Below, piece after piece: positions 1 through 9,044 of a DNA stretch of 64,000 nt. The stretch is taken from positions 1-64,000 of the forward strand of contig CAKUGF010000004.1 of assembly GCA_934654585.1 (NCBI GenBank), written 5' to 3'. The notes beneath the pieces are model-generated. The model worked only from the letters and a program-made list of their open reading frames with translations, searched no databases and had not been told where the DNA came from. The position numbers and the translations under genes were made by a program. Numbering within the stretch: the stretch's first letter is position 1; each line of letters starts with the position of its first letter. This DNA comes from an uncultured Collinsella sp. GTDB lineage: Bacteria; Actinomycetota; Coriobacteriia; Coriobacteriales; Coriobacteriaceae.

Positions 1-53
1 ACGATTTTGAGGGAACACCCCGACCGTCCCGGACAGGTATATGGGGAGGATGT

Positions 54-935
54 CTACAGGTATTCGATCTGGGCGCCTTCGGTGTCGCACGTCAGAATAT
101 GTGCCTCGCACTTCGGGAACTGCTCACGCAGCTTGACCTGCAGGAACTTTGCCACGATGGTGTCGTCGGTCACAGCCATAAGGGTCGAACCCGAGCCGCT
201 GATCCAGATGGTCTTAGCGCCGCCGTTGAGGCAGGTGTCGCGCACGGCGTTGTAGTCGGGAATCAAACGACGGCGATAGGGCTCCTGAATGCGGTCGTCG
301 TTGGCTGCGGCGATCAGGTCCAGGTCGCCGGTCTCCAGGCCGCGCGTCATGCCGGCGATGCGGCCCATCTGCCACACGGCGGTGGAAAGCGGAATCTCCT
401 GCGGCACGACCTTGCGCGCCTCGCTCGTGTGTACCTCGTAGGGCGGAATCACGGTAATAAAGCGCAGTTTGTCGCTTACCTCGTAGCGCAGGCACTGGGG
501 GAGCGAGTTGGTCGGCGTGAAGGAGCAGACGGCGCCGCCCAGGATAGCGGGGGCGACGTTATCGGGATGGCCCTCGACCTCGGTGGCGATGCGGACGAGC
601 TCGGCGCGGTCGACGGTATGGCCCGTCAGCGCGGCGGCCGCCATGATGCCGGCGACGACGCAGGTGGAGCTGGAGCCCAGGCCACGGGCGACGGGTACGT
701 CGGTCTGGATGTCAATGGCAACGGGGAAGGCCGGCTCGCCCCAGGCGGCCAGTGCATCGACAAAGCTCACGTAGACCAGGTTGTTCTCGTTTTGGAACTC
801 CTCGGGGCAGCCCGTGATGGTGAGCTTATCGGCGCGCGCGAAGGTGAAGTGCGAGTAGAGGCTGACGGCCATGCCGAGGGTGTCGTAGCCGATGCCTAGG
901 TTGGCGCTGGTGGCGGGGACGGTAATCTTGATCAT
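54..935 (-). CDS. thrB: homoserine kinase ThrB
   Basis: Phosphorylates L-homoserine to O-phosphohomoserine, the substrate of threonine synthase, in the cytoplasm. The 293-residue protein is a typical full-length GHMP kinase. The N-terminal substrate motif PATSANLGIGYDTLG is at residues 7-21, the ATP-binding glycine loop PVARGLGSSST at 81-91, and the C-terminal GHMP motif ISGSGST is near residue 250. The start is supported by AGGAGG about nine bases upstream. thrC lies upstream on the same strand, but a terminator-like hairpin and a long palindrome separate them, so thrB may have its own promoter. The pair completes threonine synthesis from the divergent lysC/asd genes. Confidence 0.95.
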   Translation of the reverse strand: MIKITVPATSANLGIGYDTLGMAVSLYSHFTFARADKLTITGCPEEFQNENNLVYVSFVDALAAWGEPAFPVAIDIQTDVPVARGLGSSSTCVVAGIMAAAALTGHTVDRAELVRIATEVEGHPDNVAPAILGGAVCSFTPTNSLPQCLRYEVSDKLRFITVIPPYEVHTSEARKVVPQEIPLSTAVWQMGRIAGMTRGLETGDLDLIAAANDDRIQEPYRRRLIPDYNAVRDTCLNGGAKTIWISGSGSTLMAVTDDTIVAKFLQVKLREQFPKCEAHILTCDTEGAQIEYL

Positions 936-948
936 GTGAGTCCTCCTG

Positions 949-1060
949 GCGTGCCTGGCTGTTTAGTTCGCTGCTCGGGCAGTCCTGCGCAAGACGGAAA
1001 GCACATTAAGTGCTTTCCTTTGCGTGCGGAACTCGCGACGAACTAAACAGCCAGGCACGC
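949..1060. repeat. long nested palindrome between thrC and thrB
   Basis: Two perfect 22-base inverted arms (949-970 and 1039-1060) enclose a second hairpin with 9-base arms (996-1004 and 1010-1018, loop ATTAA). The outer arm touches the thrB ribosome-binding region. It is not followed by a T-run, so a simple terminator is not the best reading. Similar nested designs occur at 5364, 5752, 17412, 47483 and 51025. Function unknown. Confidence 0.85.
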
Positions 1061-1096
1061 TGTGCGCGTTCGTCATCATCCCGGGGGTTATCTGAT

Positions 1097-1127
1097 AAAA
1101 GAAGGTGCGCCGGCTTTCGCCGGCGCC
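1097..1127 (-). terminator. Rho-independent terminator of thrC
   Basis: An 8-base stem (GCGCCGGC at 1107-1114, GCCGGCGC at 1119-1126, loop TTTC) lies just past the thrC stop. On the minus strand it is followed by a T-rich stretch (TTCTTTTA). Confidence 0.75.
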
Positions 1128-1137
1128 TAGTAAGGGT

Positions 1138-2655
1138 TTAGTTGGTAGCCATCTTTTTTGCTGCGGACTCTACGTAGTTGGCCATGTCGGCTACGTCGCA
1201 GACGTCTTCGAAGCGGACGGGTTTGGACTCGAGTTCGGCGAGCTGGGTCGGGGCGACCGTGTTGGTTGCCTGTTCCAGTACGCGCATGGCCTCAAAGTCG
1301 TCCTCGGGCACGTCGAGCCCCAGGGCATCGCAGCAGGCGCGCGGGAACTTGTAGGGGCTGGCGGTCGAAAGCAGCACGCGAGCCTTGGCGCCCTCGGCGG
1401 GGGCGACCTGCTCAAAGACGTGATAGCCGCAGGCGGTGTGCGGATCGATCACGTAGCCGTTCGCATCCCAGCAGCTCTTGATGGCGGCGCGGACCTCGTC
1501 CTCGCTGGCCCAACCGCAGCCAAACACGCTCTGAATCTTGGCCAGCAGCTCGGCGGGCACCTCGTAGCGGCCCGTCTGGGCGAGCTGCTCCATAAGGCCG
1601 GCGACGAGCTCGCAGTCGCCATCGGACAGGAAGTAGAGCATGCGCTCCAGGTTGGAGCTAATAAGGATGTCCATCGACGGCGAGATGGTCGTGAAGAACG
1701 GGCGGTTGCGGTCGTAGACGCCGGTGGTCAAGAAGTCGGCGAGCACGTTGTTCTTGTCGCTGGCCACGACGAGCTTGGCGACGGGCAGGCCCATGCGCTT
1801 GGCATAGTAGCCGGCCAGGATATCGCCAAAGTTGCCGGTCGGCACGCAGAACTCAACGGCGTCGCCGGCCTCGATGGCGCCGGCGCGCAGCAGCTGCGCA
1901 TAGGCGGCAAAGTAGTAGACGACCTGCGGCACCAGACGGCCGACGTTGATGGAGTTGGCGCTCGAAAGCACGGTGCCGGCGGCCTCCAGGCGCTCGGCAA
2001 GCTCCTTATCGGCAAAGATGCGCTTGACGGCGCTCTGAGCGTCATCGAAGTTGCCGCGGATGCCGCAGACGGCGACGTTGTCACCCTCCTGCGTGGACAT
2101 CTGCAGGTTCTGGACGCGGCTGACCTTGCCCTCGGGGTAAAAGACGGTAATGCCCGTGCCCGGAGCGTCGGCAAAACCGGCGAGCGCGGCCTTGCCTGTG
2201 TCGCCCGACGTGGCGGTGACGATCATGATGCGCTCGGCGCCGCCGTCCTTGGCGGAGGTGCGGGCCATCAGACGGGGGAGCATCTGCAGAGCGACGTCCT
2301 TAAAGGCGCTCGTGGGGCCGCCAAAGAGCTCCATCACATAGGTCTGCGGGGCATTGGCGCCCGGTGCGGCGTCGAGTTTGACGAGCGGCGTGACCTCTTC
2401 GCTCGCAAACGTGCCGCGGTATGCCTCGTCGACACACGCCGAAATTTCTTCGGCCGTGTAATCATTCAGTAACATTCCCAACACATCTTGAGCGATTTCA
2501 AAGTACGATTTATCTGCAAGCGAGCTGATATCGACCTGCTGGGTGCCGAGCTCGTCCGAGACAAACAAACCCCCGTCGGGAGCGATGCCGGTACGGATGG
2601 CCACCTTACTTGAGCACGATAAAGTGCGTCCTCGTGTACTATGATAAGTTCCCAT
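1138..2655 (-). CDS. thrC: threonine synthase ThrC
   Basis: PLP enzyme converting O-phosphohomoserine to threonine and phosphate. I start at the ATG at 2655, giving 505 residues, because it begins with the family-typical MGTYHSTRG and has GAGGAG upstream. An ATG 15 codons further out adds residues without family resemblance. The PLP lysine is in GGPTSAFKD (about K119). Serine/glycine-rich phosphate-binding stretches follow (TATSGDTGKAA). Length fits the long bacterial threonine synthase class. It diverges from lysC across about 100 bases that must hold both promoters; I saw no T-box or threonine attenuator there. Confidence 0.94.
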   Translation of the reverse strand: MGTYHSTRGRTLSCSSKVAIRTGIAPDGGLFVSDELGTQQVDISSLADKSYFEIAQDVLGMLLNDYTAEEISACVDEAYRGTFASEEVTPLVKLDAAPGANAPQTYVMELFGGPTSAFKDVALQMLPRLMARTSAKDGGAERIMIVTATSGDTGKAALAGFADAPGTGITVFYPEGKVSRVQNLQMSTQEGDNVAVCGIRGNFDDAQSAVKRIFADKELAERLEAAGTVLSSANSINVGRLVPQVVYYFAAYAQLLRAGAIEAGDAVEFCVPTGNFGDILAGYYAKRMGLPVAKLVVASDKNNVLADFLTTGVYDRNRPFFTTISPSMDILISSNLERMLYFLSDGDCELVAGLMEQLAQTGRYEVPAELLAKIQSVFGCGWASEDEVRAAIKSCWDANGYVIDPHTACGYHVFEQVAPAEGAKARVLLSTASPYKFPRACCDALGLDVPEDDFEAMRVLEQATNTVAPTQLAELESKPVRFEDVCDVADMANYVESAAKKMATN

Positions 2656-2758
2656 ATAACACTGCTCCTCGGATGCCTTGGTCCCAATCGGTGAAACCAT
2701 GGTATCAGAGCACGCAAAACAGGTTTGCAGAGGCTTTTAGAAAGGTAACCTCAAGCCC

Positions 2759-4147
2759 ATGATTAAGATTGCCAAGTTTGGCGGCTCGTCGGTCGCCGAC
2801 GCCGAACACTTCAAGAAGATCAAGGCCATTGTCGACGCCGACCCGGCCCGCCGTTTTGTGGTGGTTTCTGCCTGCGGTCGCCGCTTTAAGGGCGACACCA
2901 AGGTGACCGACCTGCTCTACCTGGTCAACGCGCACGTCAAGTATCACGTGTCGTGTGAGGAGCTGCTCGAGGACATCGGCCAGCGCTACTTTGATATCGC
3001 CGACGAGCTGGAGCTCACCTATCCCATCCGCGAGGAGTTTGCGGCCTTTGCCGAGCGCGCCCGCTCGGGCGGTTACTCCACCGAGGAGCTCGTGAGCCGC
3101 GGCGAGTACTTTACCGCTCGCCTGATGGCCGAGTACCTGGGCCTGCCGTTCCTGGATGCCGCGACGGTCGTGGCGTTCCATCATGACGGTTCGCTCAGCA
3201 TGAACCGCACCTCCGAACTGGTGCAGGAATACGGCCAGCAGGGCGGCTTTGTCATGCCCGGCTTCTACGGCGCGACCCGCGAGGGCCAGATCAAGCTGCT
3301 CGACCGTGGCGGCGGAGACATCTCCGGTGCCATTCTGGCTAAGTGCCTGGGCGCCGACCTGTACGAGAACTGGACCGACGTTTCGGGCTTCTATTCTGCT
3401 GATCCTCGCATTGTGCCCGAGGCTCAGCCCATCGCCCGCGTTACCTACGAGGAGCTGCGCGAGCTTTCGTACATGGGCGCAAGCGTCCTGCACGAGGAGG
3501 CCGTGTTCCCCGTGCGCGAGGCAGGCATTCCGCTGGTCATCAAGAACACCAATGCGCCGCAGGACCCCGGCACCATCATTAGCGAGACGGCTGACGAGGG
3601 CGAGGCGGAGCCCATCATTACCGGCGTGACCGGCAAGCGCGGCTTTGTCGCCATCAACGTGGCCCGCGACCGCACCAAGCCGCGCGTCGGCTTTATGCGC
3701 CGCGCGCTTTCGGTGTTCGAGCGCTATGACGTTTCCGTCGAGCACATGCCCACCGGTGTCGACCGCTTTGGCGCCGTGGTGCAGGAAGAGGATGTGCACG
3801 ATTCGCTGTACTCGCTCGTGGGCGACATCCAGAAGGAAGTCGAGCCGCTCGAGATTGAGGTCGTCGAGGGTCTGGCGCTCATCGCTACCGTCGGCCGCAA
3901 CCTGCGTGGTCGTGCCGGTATTTCCGGCCACCTGTTTGGCATGCTTGGCCAGGCCGGCGTGAGTGTGCGTATGATTTCGCAGAGCTGCGACGAGATTAAT
4001 ATCATCATTGGCGTGGAGGAGAAGGACTTCGATCTGGCAATCCAGACCATCTACCGCGCCTTCTCTGACGAGAACGGCATCGTGAAGGTCTCCGATCTGG
4101 AGGCTCCCGCGCCGGTCGAGCCTGCCCTGGCCGCGCTTCACAAGTAG
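2759..4147 (+). CDS. lysC: aspartate kinase LysC (ACT-domain type)
   Basis: Phosphorylates aspartate, the first step towards lysine, threonine and methionine. The 462-residue protein starts with the amino-acid-kinase signature KFGGSSVA (residues 6-13). The kinase domain runs to about residue 290, with the aspartate-site region GGGDISGAILAK. The last roughly 150 residues form tandem ACT domains (for example GISGHLFGMLGQAGVSVRMI), which normally bind feedback amino acids. Length and the single catalytic domain mark a monofunctional enzyme. It is divergent from thrC and lies 174 bases before asd on the same strand. Confidence 0.94.
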   Translation: MIKIAKFGGSSVADAEHFKKIKAIVDADPARRFVVVSACGRRFKGDTKVTDLLYLVNAHVKYHVSCEELLEDIGQRYFDIADELELTYPIREEFAAFAERARSGGYSTEELVSRGEYFTARLMAEYLGLPFLDAATVVAFHHDGSLSMNRTSELVQEYGQQGGFVMPGFYGATREGQIKLLDRGGGDISGAILAKCLGADLYENWTDVSGFYSADPRIVPEAQPIARVTYEELRELSYMGASVLHEEAVFPVREAGIPLVIKNTNAPQDPGTIISETADEGEAEPIITGVTGKRGFVAINVARDRTKPRVGFMRRALSVFERYDVSVEHMPTGVDRFGAVVQEEDVHDSLYSLVGDIQKEVEPLEIEVVEGLALIATVGRNLRGRAGISGHLFGMLGQAGVSVRMISQSCDEINIIIGVEEKDFDLAIQTIYRAFSDENGIVKVSDLEAPAPVEPALAALHK

Positions 4148-4321
4148 GGGCCACCCCGGAAGATTTTTGGGACATGCCTAGAAATCTGCTATGGGGCGTT
4201 TCGTTTCGGTTTCGTTTCGGCGGGGCGGGTTTTATATCCGTCCCGTTCTTGTATAAACTGGGGCACACTATTGAGTCTGCTTGACGTGCAGGCTATAGCT
4301 ACGACCTTTAAAGGGGGAAGC

Positions 4322-5347
4322 ATGAAACAGTACACGGTTGCTATTTTGGGCGCGACGGGAGCCGTGGGCACCCAGATGCTCGAGTGCCTGAACGAGCAGG
4401 AGTTTCCGGTCGGTAAGCTCAAGCTGCTGGCGAGCGCACGCTCTGCGGGCAAGACCGTCGAGTTCCGCGGCGAGCAGGTTGTGATTGAGGAGGCTTGCCC
4501 CGAGGCCTTTGAGGGCTGCGACATCGTGCTCGGTGCTGCCGGTGACGATATCGCCAAGGAGCTGCTGCCCGAGGCCGTCAAGCGCGGTGCCGTCGTGGTC
4601 GACAACAGCCATGCCTTCCGTCTGGATCCCAAGGTTCCGCTGGTTGTTCCCGAGATTAACGCCGACGATATCAAGTGGCATCACGGCCTTATCGCCAACC
4701 CCAACTGCGCGACCATTATCGGCTTGGTTCCTACCTGGCCGCTGCACCAGCTAGCCGGCGTGAAGCGCATGATCGTCTCGACGTATCAGGCAGCTTCGGG
4801 CGCCGGCGCGCCCGGTATGGCCGAGCTCGAGGCTCAGCTGGCCGCCCTCGGCCGTGGCGAGGAGATTCCCGAGCCGCGCGCGTTTGCCGCCCAGCTGGCG
4901 AGCAACCTGATTCCGCAGATTGGCGGCGTCAAGGAAGAGGGCTTTACCTCCGAGGAGATGAAGCTGCAGAACGAGGGCCGCAAGATCATGCACCTGCCTG
5001 AGCTGCGCGTGAACTGCACCTGCGTGCGTGTGCCCGTGCTGCGCTCGCACTCCGAGAGCATTACGCTCGAGTTTGAGCGCGACATTACGGTTGAGGAGGC
5101 CCGTGCTGCGCTGGCGGCGGCCCCGGGCGTCAAGCTGGTCGACGATATGGCTGCCGAGGATGCGCACGATCGCTTCCCCATGCCGATGGATACGTCCGAC
5201 CAGGATCTGATTTGGGTCGGTCGCGTGCGCCGCGACATCTCGAACCCCGGGGCCGCGCGCGGCATCACCTTCTGGTGTTGCGGCGACCAAATCCGTAAGG
5301 GCGCGGCAACCAACGCCGTCCAGATCGCTAAGCTGCTCTGCGAGTAG
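4322..5347 (+). CDS. asd: aspartate-semialdehyde dehydrogenase Asd
   Basis: Reduces aspartyl phosphate to aspartate semialdehyde with NADPH, the step after LysC. The ATG at 4322 has a strong AAAGGGGGAAG site and gives MKQYTVAILGATGAVG, with the NADP loop GATGAVG at residues 10-16. The catalytic cysteine is C129 in NPNCATIIGL. The GAGAPGMAELEAQ stretch and the active-site histidine region RVPVLRSHSE also fit. The 341-residue length is normal. An in-frame upstream start at 4271 is rejected because the added residues do not fit the family. The 174-base gap after lysC contains a repeated TTTCG run and an AT-rich TATAAACT, so asd may have its own promoter. Confidence 0.95.
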   Translation: MKQYTVAILGATGAVGTQMLECLNEQEFPVGKLKLLASARSAGKTVEFRGEQVVIEEACPEAFEGCDIVLGAAGDDIAKELLPEAVKRGAVVVDNSHAFRLDPKVPLVVPEINADDIKWHHGLIANPNCATIIGLVPTWPLHQLAGVKRMIVSTYQAASGAGAPGMAELEAQLAALGRGEEIPEPRAFAAQLASNLIPQIGGVKEEGFTSEEMKLQNEGRKIMHLPELRVNCTCVRVPVLRSHSESITLEFERDITVEEARAALAAAPGVKLVDDMAAEDAHDRFPMPMDTSDQDLIWVGRVRRDISNPGAARGITFWCCGDQIRKGAATNAVQIAKLLCE

Positions 5348-5363
5348 CGGTGGACCTGTCCGA

Positions 5364-5489
5364 CGGGGGCCGGGCTTAGTTTTCAGAACGTCCTCGACCA
5401 TGTGTGGCGCCTTGTCCTGCTCCTTCGGAGCCGCGGACAAGGCGCCACACTGGTCTGAGGAGTGTTCTGAAAACTAAGCCCGGCCCCCG
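5364..5489. repeat. three-tier nested palindrome downstream of asd
   Basis: Perfect 26-base outer arms (5364-5389 and 5464-5489), perfect 16-base middle arms (5402-5417 and 5435-5450) and a 5-base inner hairpin (GCTCC/GGAGC, loop TTC) are stacked symmetrically. It lies 16 bases past the asd stop. It could end transcription, but there is no T-run and it is far longer than a normal terminator. Confidence 0.88.
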
Positions 5490-5601
5490 CCTGGGGTGAC
5501 GCTGCTGCGAGCGGCCTGCGATGGGGCCGTTGTTGGTTGGGGCCGCTGGGCTGATGTGGGGGCACGTGGCTGTTGCGGGCCCTGGTTCCGGCGGCGGCCT
5601 C

Positions 5602-5735
5602 GGCGCTTCGCGCCTGCCGCCTTGGGGGACTGTGGGGCGCGGCCGGCAGCTGCGGCGCGTTGCGCCTGCTGCCTGCGGGGACTTTGGGGTCGTGCGGCAG
5701 CGGCGGCGCTTCGCGCCTGCTGCCTAAGGTGACTG
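5602..5735. repeat. GC-rich tandem repeat, about 52 bp x 2.6
   Basis: Three copies begin at 5602, 5654 and 5705. Each opens with a small hairpin (GGCGC, 3-base loop, GCGCC) followed by TGCTGCC and a GGGGACT-like stretch. The period (52, 51) is not a multiple of three, so open frames through it are not real genes. The gene-free interval 5348-6094 holds only this array and the two palindromes around it. Confidence 0.7.
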
Positions 5736-5751
5736 CGGGCTTGATGTGAAT

Positions 5752-5935
5752 CGAAGGTGAATGGTTTTCCTGAGAAGTGAACGACCTATTTTGGACTCTC
5801 GAAGCATCGGCATTTTCTGGTAGTCATTTCCTGCGGTTTTATCGCATGAATCCTGCGGTTTTGCTATCAAAAAATGCGGATGCTCCGTGGCTTTGTTTTT
5901 GCTCGTTCACTTCTCGGGAAAACCATTCACCTTCG
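5752..5935. repeat. long palindrome with 33-base arms upstream of ogt
   Basis: Arms at 5752-5784 and 5903-5935 match at 32 of 33 positions as inverted repeats. Inside, a second imperfect inverted repeat (GCATCGGCATTTTCTG against CAAAAAATGCGGATGC) continues the stem. The loop side carries CCTGCGGTTTTGCTATCAAA, and a close relative of this string recurs inside the palindrome at 47483-47606. Confidence 0.85.
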
Positions 5936-6094
5936 TTTTGCCGGACAGCGTTTTGGGCGTTGCGACTCGGTATCGGCCGATATCGAGAAAGAAAACGCCC
6001 TCCCTTGGACAGTTGCGGACCTGCTCGGGTGTATCTGCGGGGTTGTCTGCACAATTCGCGGTATTATGTTGCGGAGTTTTGAAAGGAGCCGCTG

Positions 6095-6673
6095 GTGGTC
6101 ACGACGACGTTTGCTTCGCCTTTGGGTGATATCCTGCTTGCCGCTGATGGCCGCGGTTTGACGGGGCTTTGGTTTGAGGGGCAGGAGCATTTTGGCTCGA
6201 CGCTCCTTAAAGAAGATGCGGAGCATGTCGAGGGTGCCGATGCGGTTTCTGGTGCCGGGGGAATGTCTTCGGTGAATCCGGCAAATGGTGCGGCCTCGTC
6301 GGTGCTTGAGCGTTCTTGGGCTTGGTTGAATGCTTATTTTGCTGGTCAGGAGCCTCGGTTTACACCGCCGTTGCATATGATCGGCACGGCGTTTCAGCGT
6401 GAGGTTTGGTTCGAGCTGCTTTCTATCCCGCGTGGCGAAGTTGCTACGTATGGCGAGATTGCCCAGCGTGTTGCGGCCAAGCATCGTGTTCCGGGAAACG
6501 AGGACCCTGTTGTGTCTCCCCGTGCTGTGGGCGCTGCGGTTGCGCGTAATCCCATTTCGATTGTCGTGCCGTGCCATCGTGTGGTTGCGGCCGACGGTTC
6601 ACTCAACGGATATGCCGGCGGGCTTGATCGCAAGGAGTGGCTGCTTCGGCTTGAGGGCGCGTACGAGGAATAA
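6095..6673 (+). CDS. ogt: methylated-DNA--protein-cysteine methyltransferase
   Basis: Suicide repair protein that moves a methyl group from O6-methylguanine to its own cysteine. The acceptor is C160 in the invariant PCHRVV motif, and the helix-turn-helix region is RGEVATYGEIAQRVAA (residues 113-128). The 192-residue protein carries a roughly 35-residue low-complexity insert at about 38-72, longer than in compact family members. The start is GTG at 6095 with GAAAGGAG six bases upstream. It is a single gene between palindrome-rich DNA and a two-component pair. Confidence 0.92.
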   Translation: MVTTTFASPLGDILLAADGRGLTGLWFEGQEHFGSTLLKEDAEHVEGADAVSGAGGMSSVNPANGAASSVLERSWAWLNAYFAGQEPRFTPPLHMIGTAFQREVWFELLSIPRGEVATYGEIAQRVAAKHRVPGNEDPVVSPRAVGAAVARNPISIVVPCHRVVAADGSLNGYAGGLDRKEWLLRLEGAYEE

Positions 6674-6818
6674 CGCTCGAACGCTCTGCATGGATAAGGC
6701 GCCGCGAAGGGACGAGTCGCTGTCCTCTCGCGGCTGGCGCGCGGGCAGGCGCTCGGCATATGCGCCTTAAGTTTGGCTAAGCCCTATCCAGCGTTTTTAA
6801 AAACATGCAGGTTGAGCC

Positions 6819-6837
6819 GCTAAGGCTGCGCTAAGGC
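6819..6837 (+). promoter_or_regulatory. direct repeat upstream of two-component operon
   Basis: GCTAAGGC occurs twice with an 11-base period (6819-6826 and 6830-6837), 65 bases before the response regulator start; a further GCTAAGCC is at about 6777. Direct repeats spaced one helical turn apart are typical OmpR/PhoB-class sites, so autoregulation is plausible but unproven. Confidence 0.4.
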
Positions 6838-6901
6838 AGCTTTCGCTGCGCTATTATCGGCGGTATCGAAACCTGTATTTCCATGCGCCAAAGGAGCAAC
6901 T

Positions 6902-7585
6902 ATGAAGCTGATGCTTGCCGAGGACGAACCCGGCCTCTCCCGCGCCCTTACCGCAATTCTTCAACATAGCGACTACGAGGTCGATACGGCACTCGACGGC
7001 CTAACGGCGCTCGAGTATCTACTCGCCAACGATTACGACGCCGCAATTCTGGACATTATGATGCCCGGCATGGATGGCATCGAGGTGCTCAAGCGCAAGC
7101 GCGCCGCCGGTAAGCGCCTGCCAATCATCATGCTCACCGCCAAAAGCGAGGTTTCCGATAAGGTTGAGGGCCTGGACGCCGGTGCCAACGACTATCTGAC
7201 CAAGCCGTTTGCCGCCAAGGAGCTGCTTGCGCGCATCCGTGCCATAACGCGCGCTGCCACGGCGATTGACGCCACGACGCTCAGCGTGGGCAACGTGCGC
7301 CTCGATACGGCCGCGTGTACACTGGTGGGCCCCTTGGGCGAGGAGCACCTGGCCAATCGCGAGTTTCAGCTCATGGAACTCTTTATGCGCAACGCCGGTA
7401 CACGTATGCCCACCGAGCGCCTGATGCTCGAGGTTTGGGGCGAGGACGCGCCCGAGGGCGTCAACGTGGTGTGGGTCTACATCTCGTATCTGCGCAAAAA
7501 GCTGACGGCACTCGGTGCCGACGTGGCCATTCGCGCATCGCGCAACCAGGGCTATTCGCTTGAGGTTGTCGAGGAGGGCGAATAA
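6902..7585 (+). CDS. OmpR-family response regulator
   Basis: DNA-binding regulator of 227 residues. The receiver domain (1-118) has the acidic pocket E7-D8, the phospho-acceptor D51 in AAILDIMMPGMDG, the TAKSE threonine region and the LTKPF lysine. The C-terminal half is a winged-helix domain (LANREFQLMELFMRN through VWVYISYLRKKL). AAAGGAG sits before the ATG. The histidine kinase starts two bases after the stop, so the two are co-transcribed. The regulon is unknown; nothing adjacent clearly identifies the signal. Confidence 0.93.
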   Translation: MKLMLAEDEPGLSRALTAILQHSDYEVDTALDGLTALEYLLANDYDAAILDIMMPGMDGIEVLKRKRAAGKRLPIIMLTAKSEVSDKVEGLDAGANDYLTKPFAAKELLARIRAITRAATAIDATTLSVGNVRLDTAACTLVGPLGEEHLANREFQLMELFMRNAGTRMPTERLMLEVWGEDAPEGVNVVWVYISYLRKKLTALGADVAIRASRNQGYSLEVVEEGE

Positions 7586-7587
7586 GC

Positions 7588-8973
7588 GTGAGCGCGAGCG
7601 CGAGCGCGTGGTGGAAGCGCATGGCAGCAAAGCTCGGCATGGGTGTGGACTCGGGTAATCCGGGGCGCGCCGATGCCGCTAGCGCAATGGGTCGTCGCCT
7701 GCGCCGCAAGTTCATCCTGGTTGCCATGGGTGCCGTGACCGTCGTGCTTACGCTCATTATTGCCGGCATCAACGTCGTCAACTACTCGCATGTCTGCAAG
7801 ATGGCCGACGCTCGCCTGGACTATATCTTGGCGGGCAAGGACGGCATTGATTGGGAGAACGAGCCTAAGACCGACCCCGGTCAGGATGCGGCTGCCGGCA
7901 AGGTCGCTACCGGTAACCGGGTGGCTGTTCGCGACGGGCATTTTGAAGGCATGACGGCGGAGTCTCCCTTCGACACGCGTTACTTTACAGTGTCGATTGC
8001 CGGTGGGCAGGTGACCGATGTCAACACGGCCCGCATTGCCGCGGTGGGTGCCAAGCGTGCCGCCCGTATCGCTGCTGGACTATATTCCAAGGGCTGGACC
8101 TCGGGCTTTTCTGGTAACTACCGCTATACGGTTACGGTTCAGGATGACGAGACCACCTACGTGTTCGTCGACTGTTCACGCGAGCTTTCGAGCTTCCATT
8201 CGTTTTTAAGTGCCAGTGTGGCCATCAGCTGCATTGGCTGGCTGGCGGTATTGGCGATTGTGACGGTGGCTTCGGGCGCGGTGATTCGGCCGATGGTCGA
8301 AAGCTACAGCAAGCAGAAGCGCTTCATTACCGACGCGAGCCACGAGATCAAGACGCCGCTGTCAGTGATCGATGCCGCCAACGAGGTGCAAGAGATCGAG
8401 AGCGGCGAGAGCGAGTGGACGCAGAGCATTCACGAGCAGGTCGCGCGACTGACGGCGCTCACGGAGCGCCTGGTGTTTTTGGCGCGCATGGACGAGGGCT
8501 CGGCCGGCTTTGCCATGGCGGCGATTGATCTTTCGGAAGCCGTGGACAAGGCGTCGGCGCCGTTTGAATCGGTGGCGGTTTCGCGCGGCAAGCGCCTGTC
8601 GACGTCGATTGCGAGCGGCGTGCGGGCCCATGCCGACGCCGCGGCGGTGGCGCAAGTGGTTGAGCTGCTGCTGGGTAACGCCACGCGCTACGCGAGCGAG
8701 GGCAGCGTGATTGAGCTGAGCCTGCGCTCCGTTTCGCACGGTGCGGGCAAGGGAGCTGCTGAGCTTGTCGTATCGAATGCCGTGGATGAGCTGCCCGAGG
8801 GCGATCTGGACCGACTGTTCGACCGCTTCTACCGCGCAGACGTCTCGCGCAGTTCTAAGACGGGTGGCTCGGGCGTGGGCCTATCCGTCGTGCGTGCCAT
8901 CGCCGAGGCCCATGGCGGGAGCGCCTCCGTATCCGGCCGCGACCACCAGATTGCCTTCACCGTCCGCCTCTAA
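7588..8973 (+). CDS. sensor histidine kinase
   Basis: Membrane partner of the preceding regulator, 461 residues, GTG start. It has two membrane spans (about 36-60 and 208-232) flanking an extracytoplasmic sensor domain of roughly 150 residues. A HisKA domain follows with phospho-histidine H252 in DASHEIKTPLSV, and then a HATPase domain ending in the G-box GGSGVGLSVVRAIAEAHGG. I do not recognise the sensor domain, so the stimulus is unknown. The stop codon is immediately followed by a copy of the dispersed palindromic element. Confidence 0.93.
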   Translation: MSASASAWWKRMAAKLGMGVDSGNPGRADAASAMGRRLRRKFILVAMGAVTVVLTLIIAGINVVNYSHVCKMADARLDYILAGKDGIDWENEPKTDPGQDAAAGKVATGNRVAVRDGHFEGMTAESPFDTRYFTVSIAGGQVTDVNTARIAAVGAKRAARIAAGLYSKGWTSGFSGNYRYTVTVQDDETTYVFVDCSRELSSFHSFLSASVAISCIGWLAVLAIVTVASGAVIRPMVESYSKQKRFITDASHEIKTPLSVIDAANEVQEIESGESEWTQSIHEQVARLTALTERLVFLARMDEGSAGFAMAAIDLSEAVDKASAPFESVAVSRGKRLSTSIASGVRAHADAAAVAQVVELLLGNATRYASEGSVIELSLRSVSHGAGKGAAELVVSNAVDELPEGDLDRLFDRFYRADVSRSSKTGGSGVGLSVVRAIAEAHGGSASVSGRDHQIAFTVRL

Positions 8974-9020
8974 AACCCGCCAAAAAGGGACAGGTTTATT
9001 TTGGCAGGTTTTATCTGGGG
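8974..9020 (+). repeat. dispersed palindromic element, copy 1
   Basis: First of seven copies of one sequence. The core has inverted arms CCTGCCAAAA and TTTTGGCAGG around GGGACAGGTTTA, followed by TTTATCTGGG. This copy (CCCGCC variant) starts directly after the histidine kinase stop codon. Other copies: 11681, 15246, 16121, 32801, 34057 and 62249. Confidence 0.88.
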
Positions 9021-9044
9021 AAATGCCGGCGGGGGAGGCTGTGG

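Noticed and set aside
1-53. Gene fragment at the left edge
   Set aside because: The 53 bases past the thrB stop show no coding signal on either strand.
2656-2758. T-box or threonine attenuator between thrC and lysC
   Set aside because: The divergent gap is about 100 bases, too short for a T-box leader, and has no terminator-antiterminator pair.
5496-5732. Open frames in the GC-rich tandem repeat
   Set aside because: Repeat period is not a multiple of three and the translations are low-complexity Arg/Ala/Gly.
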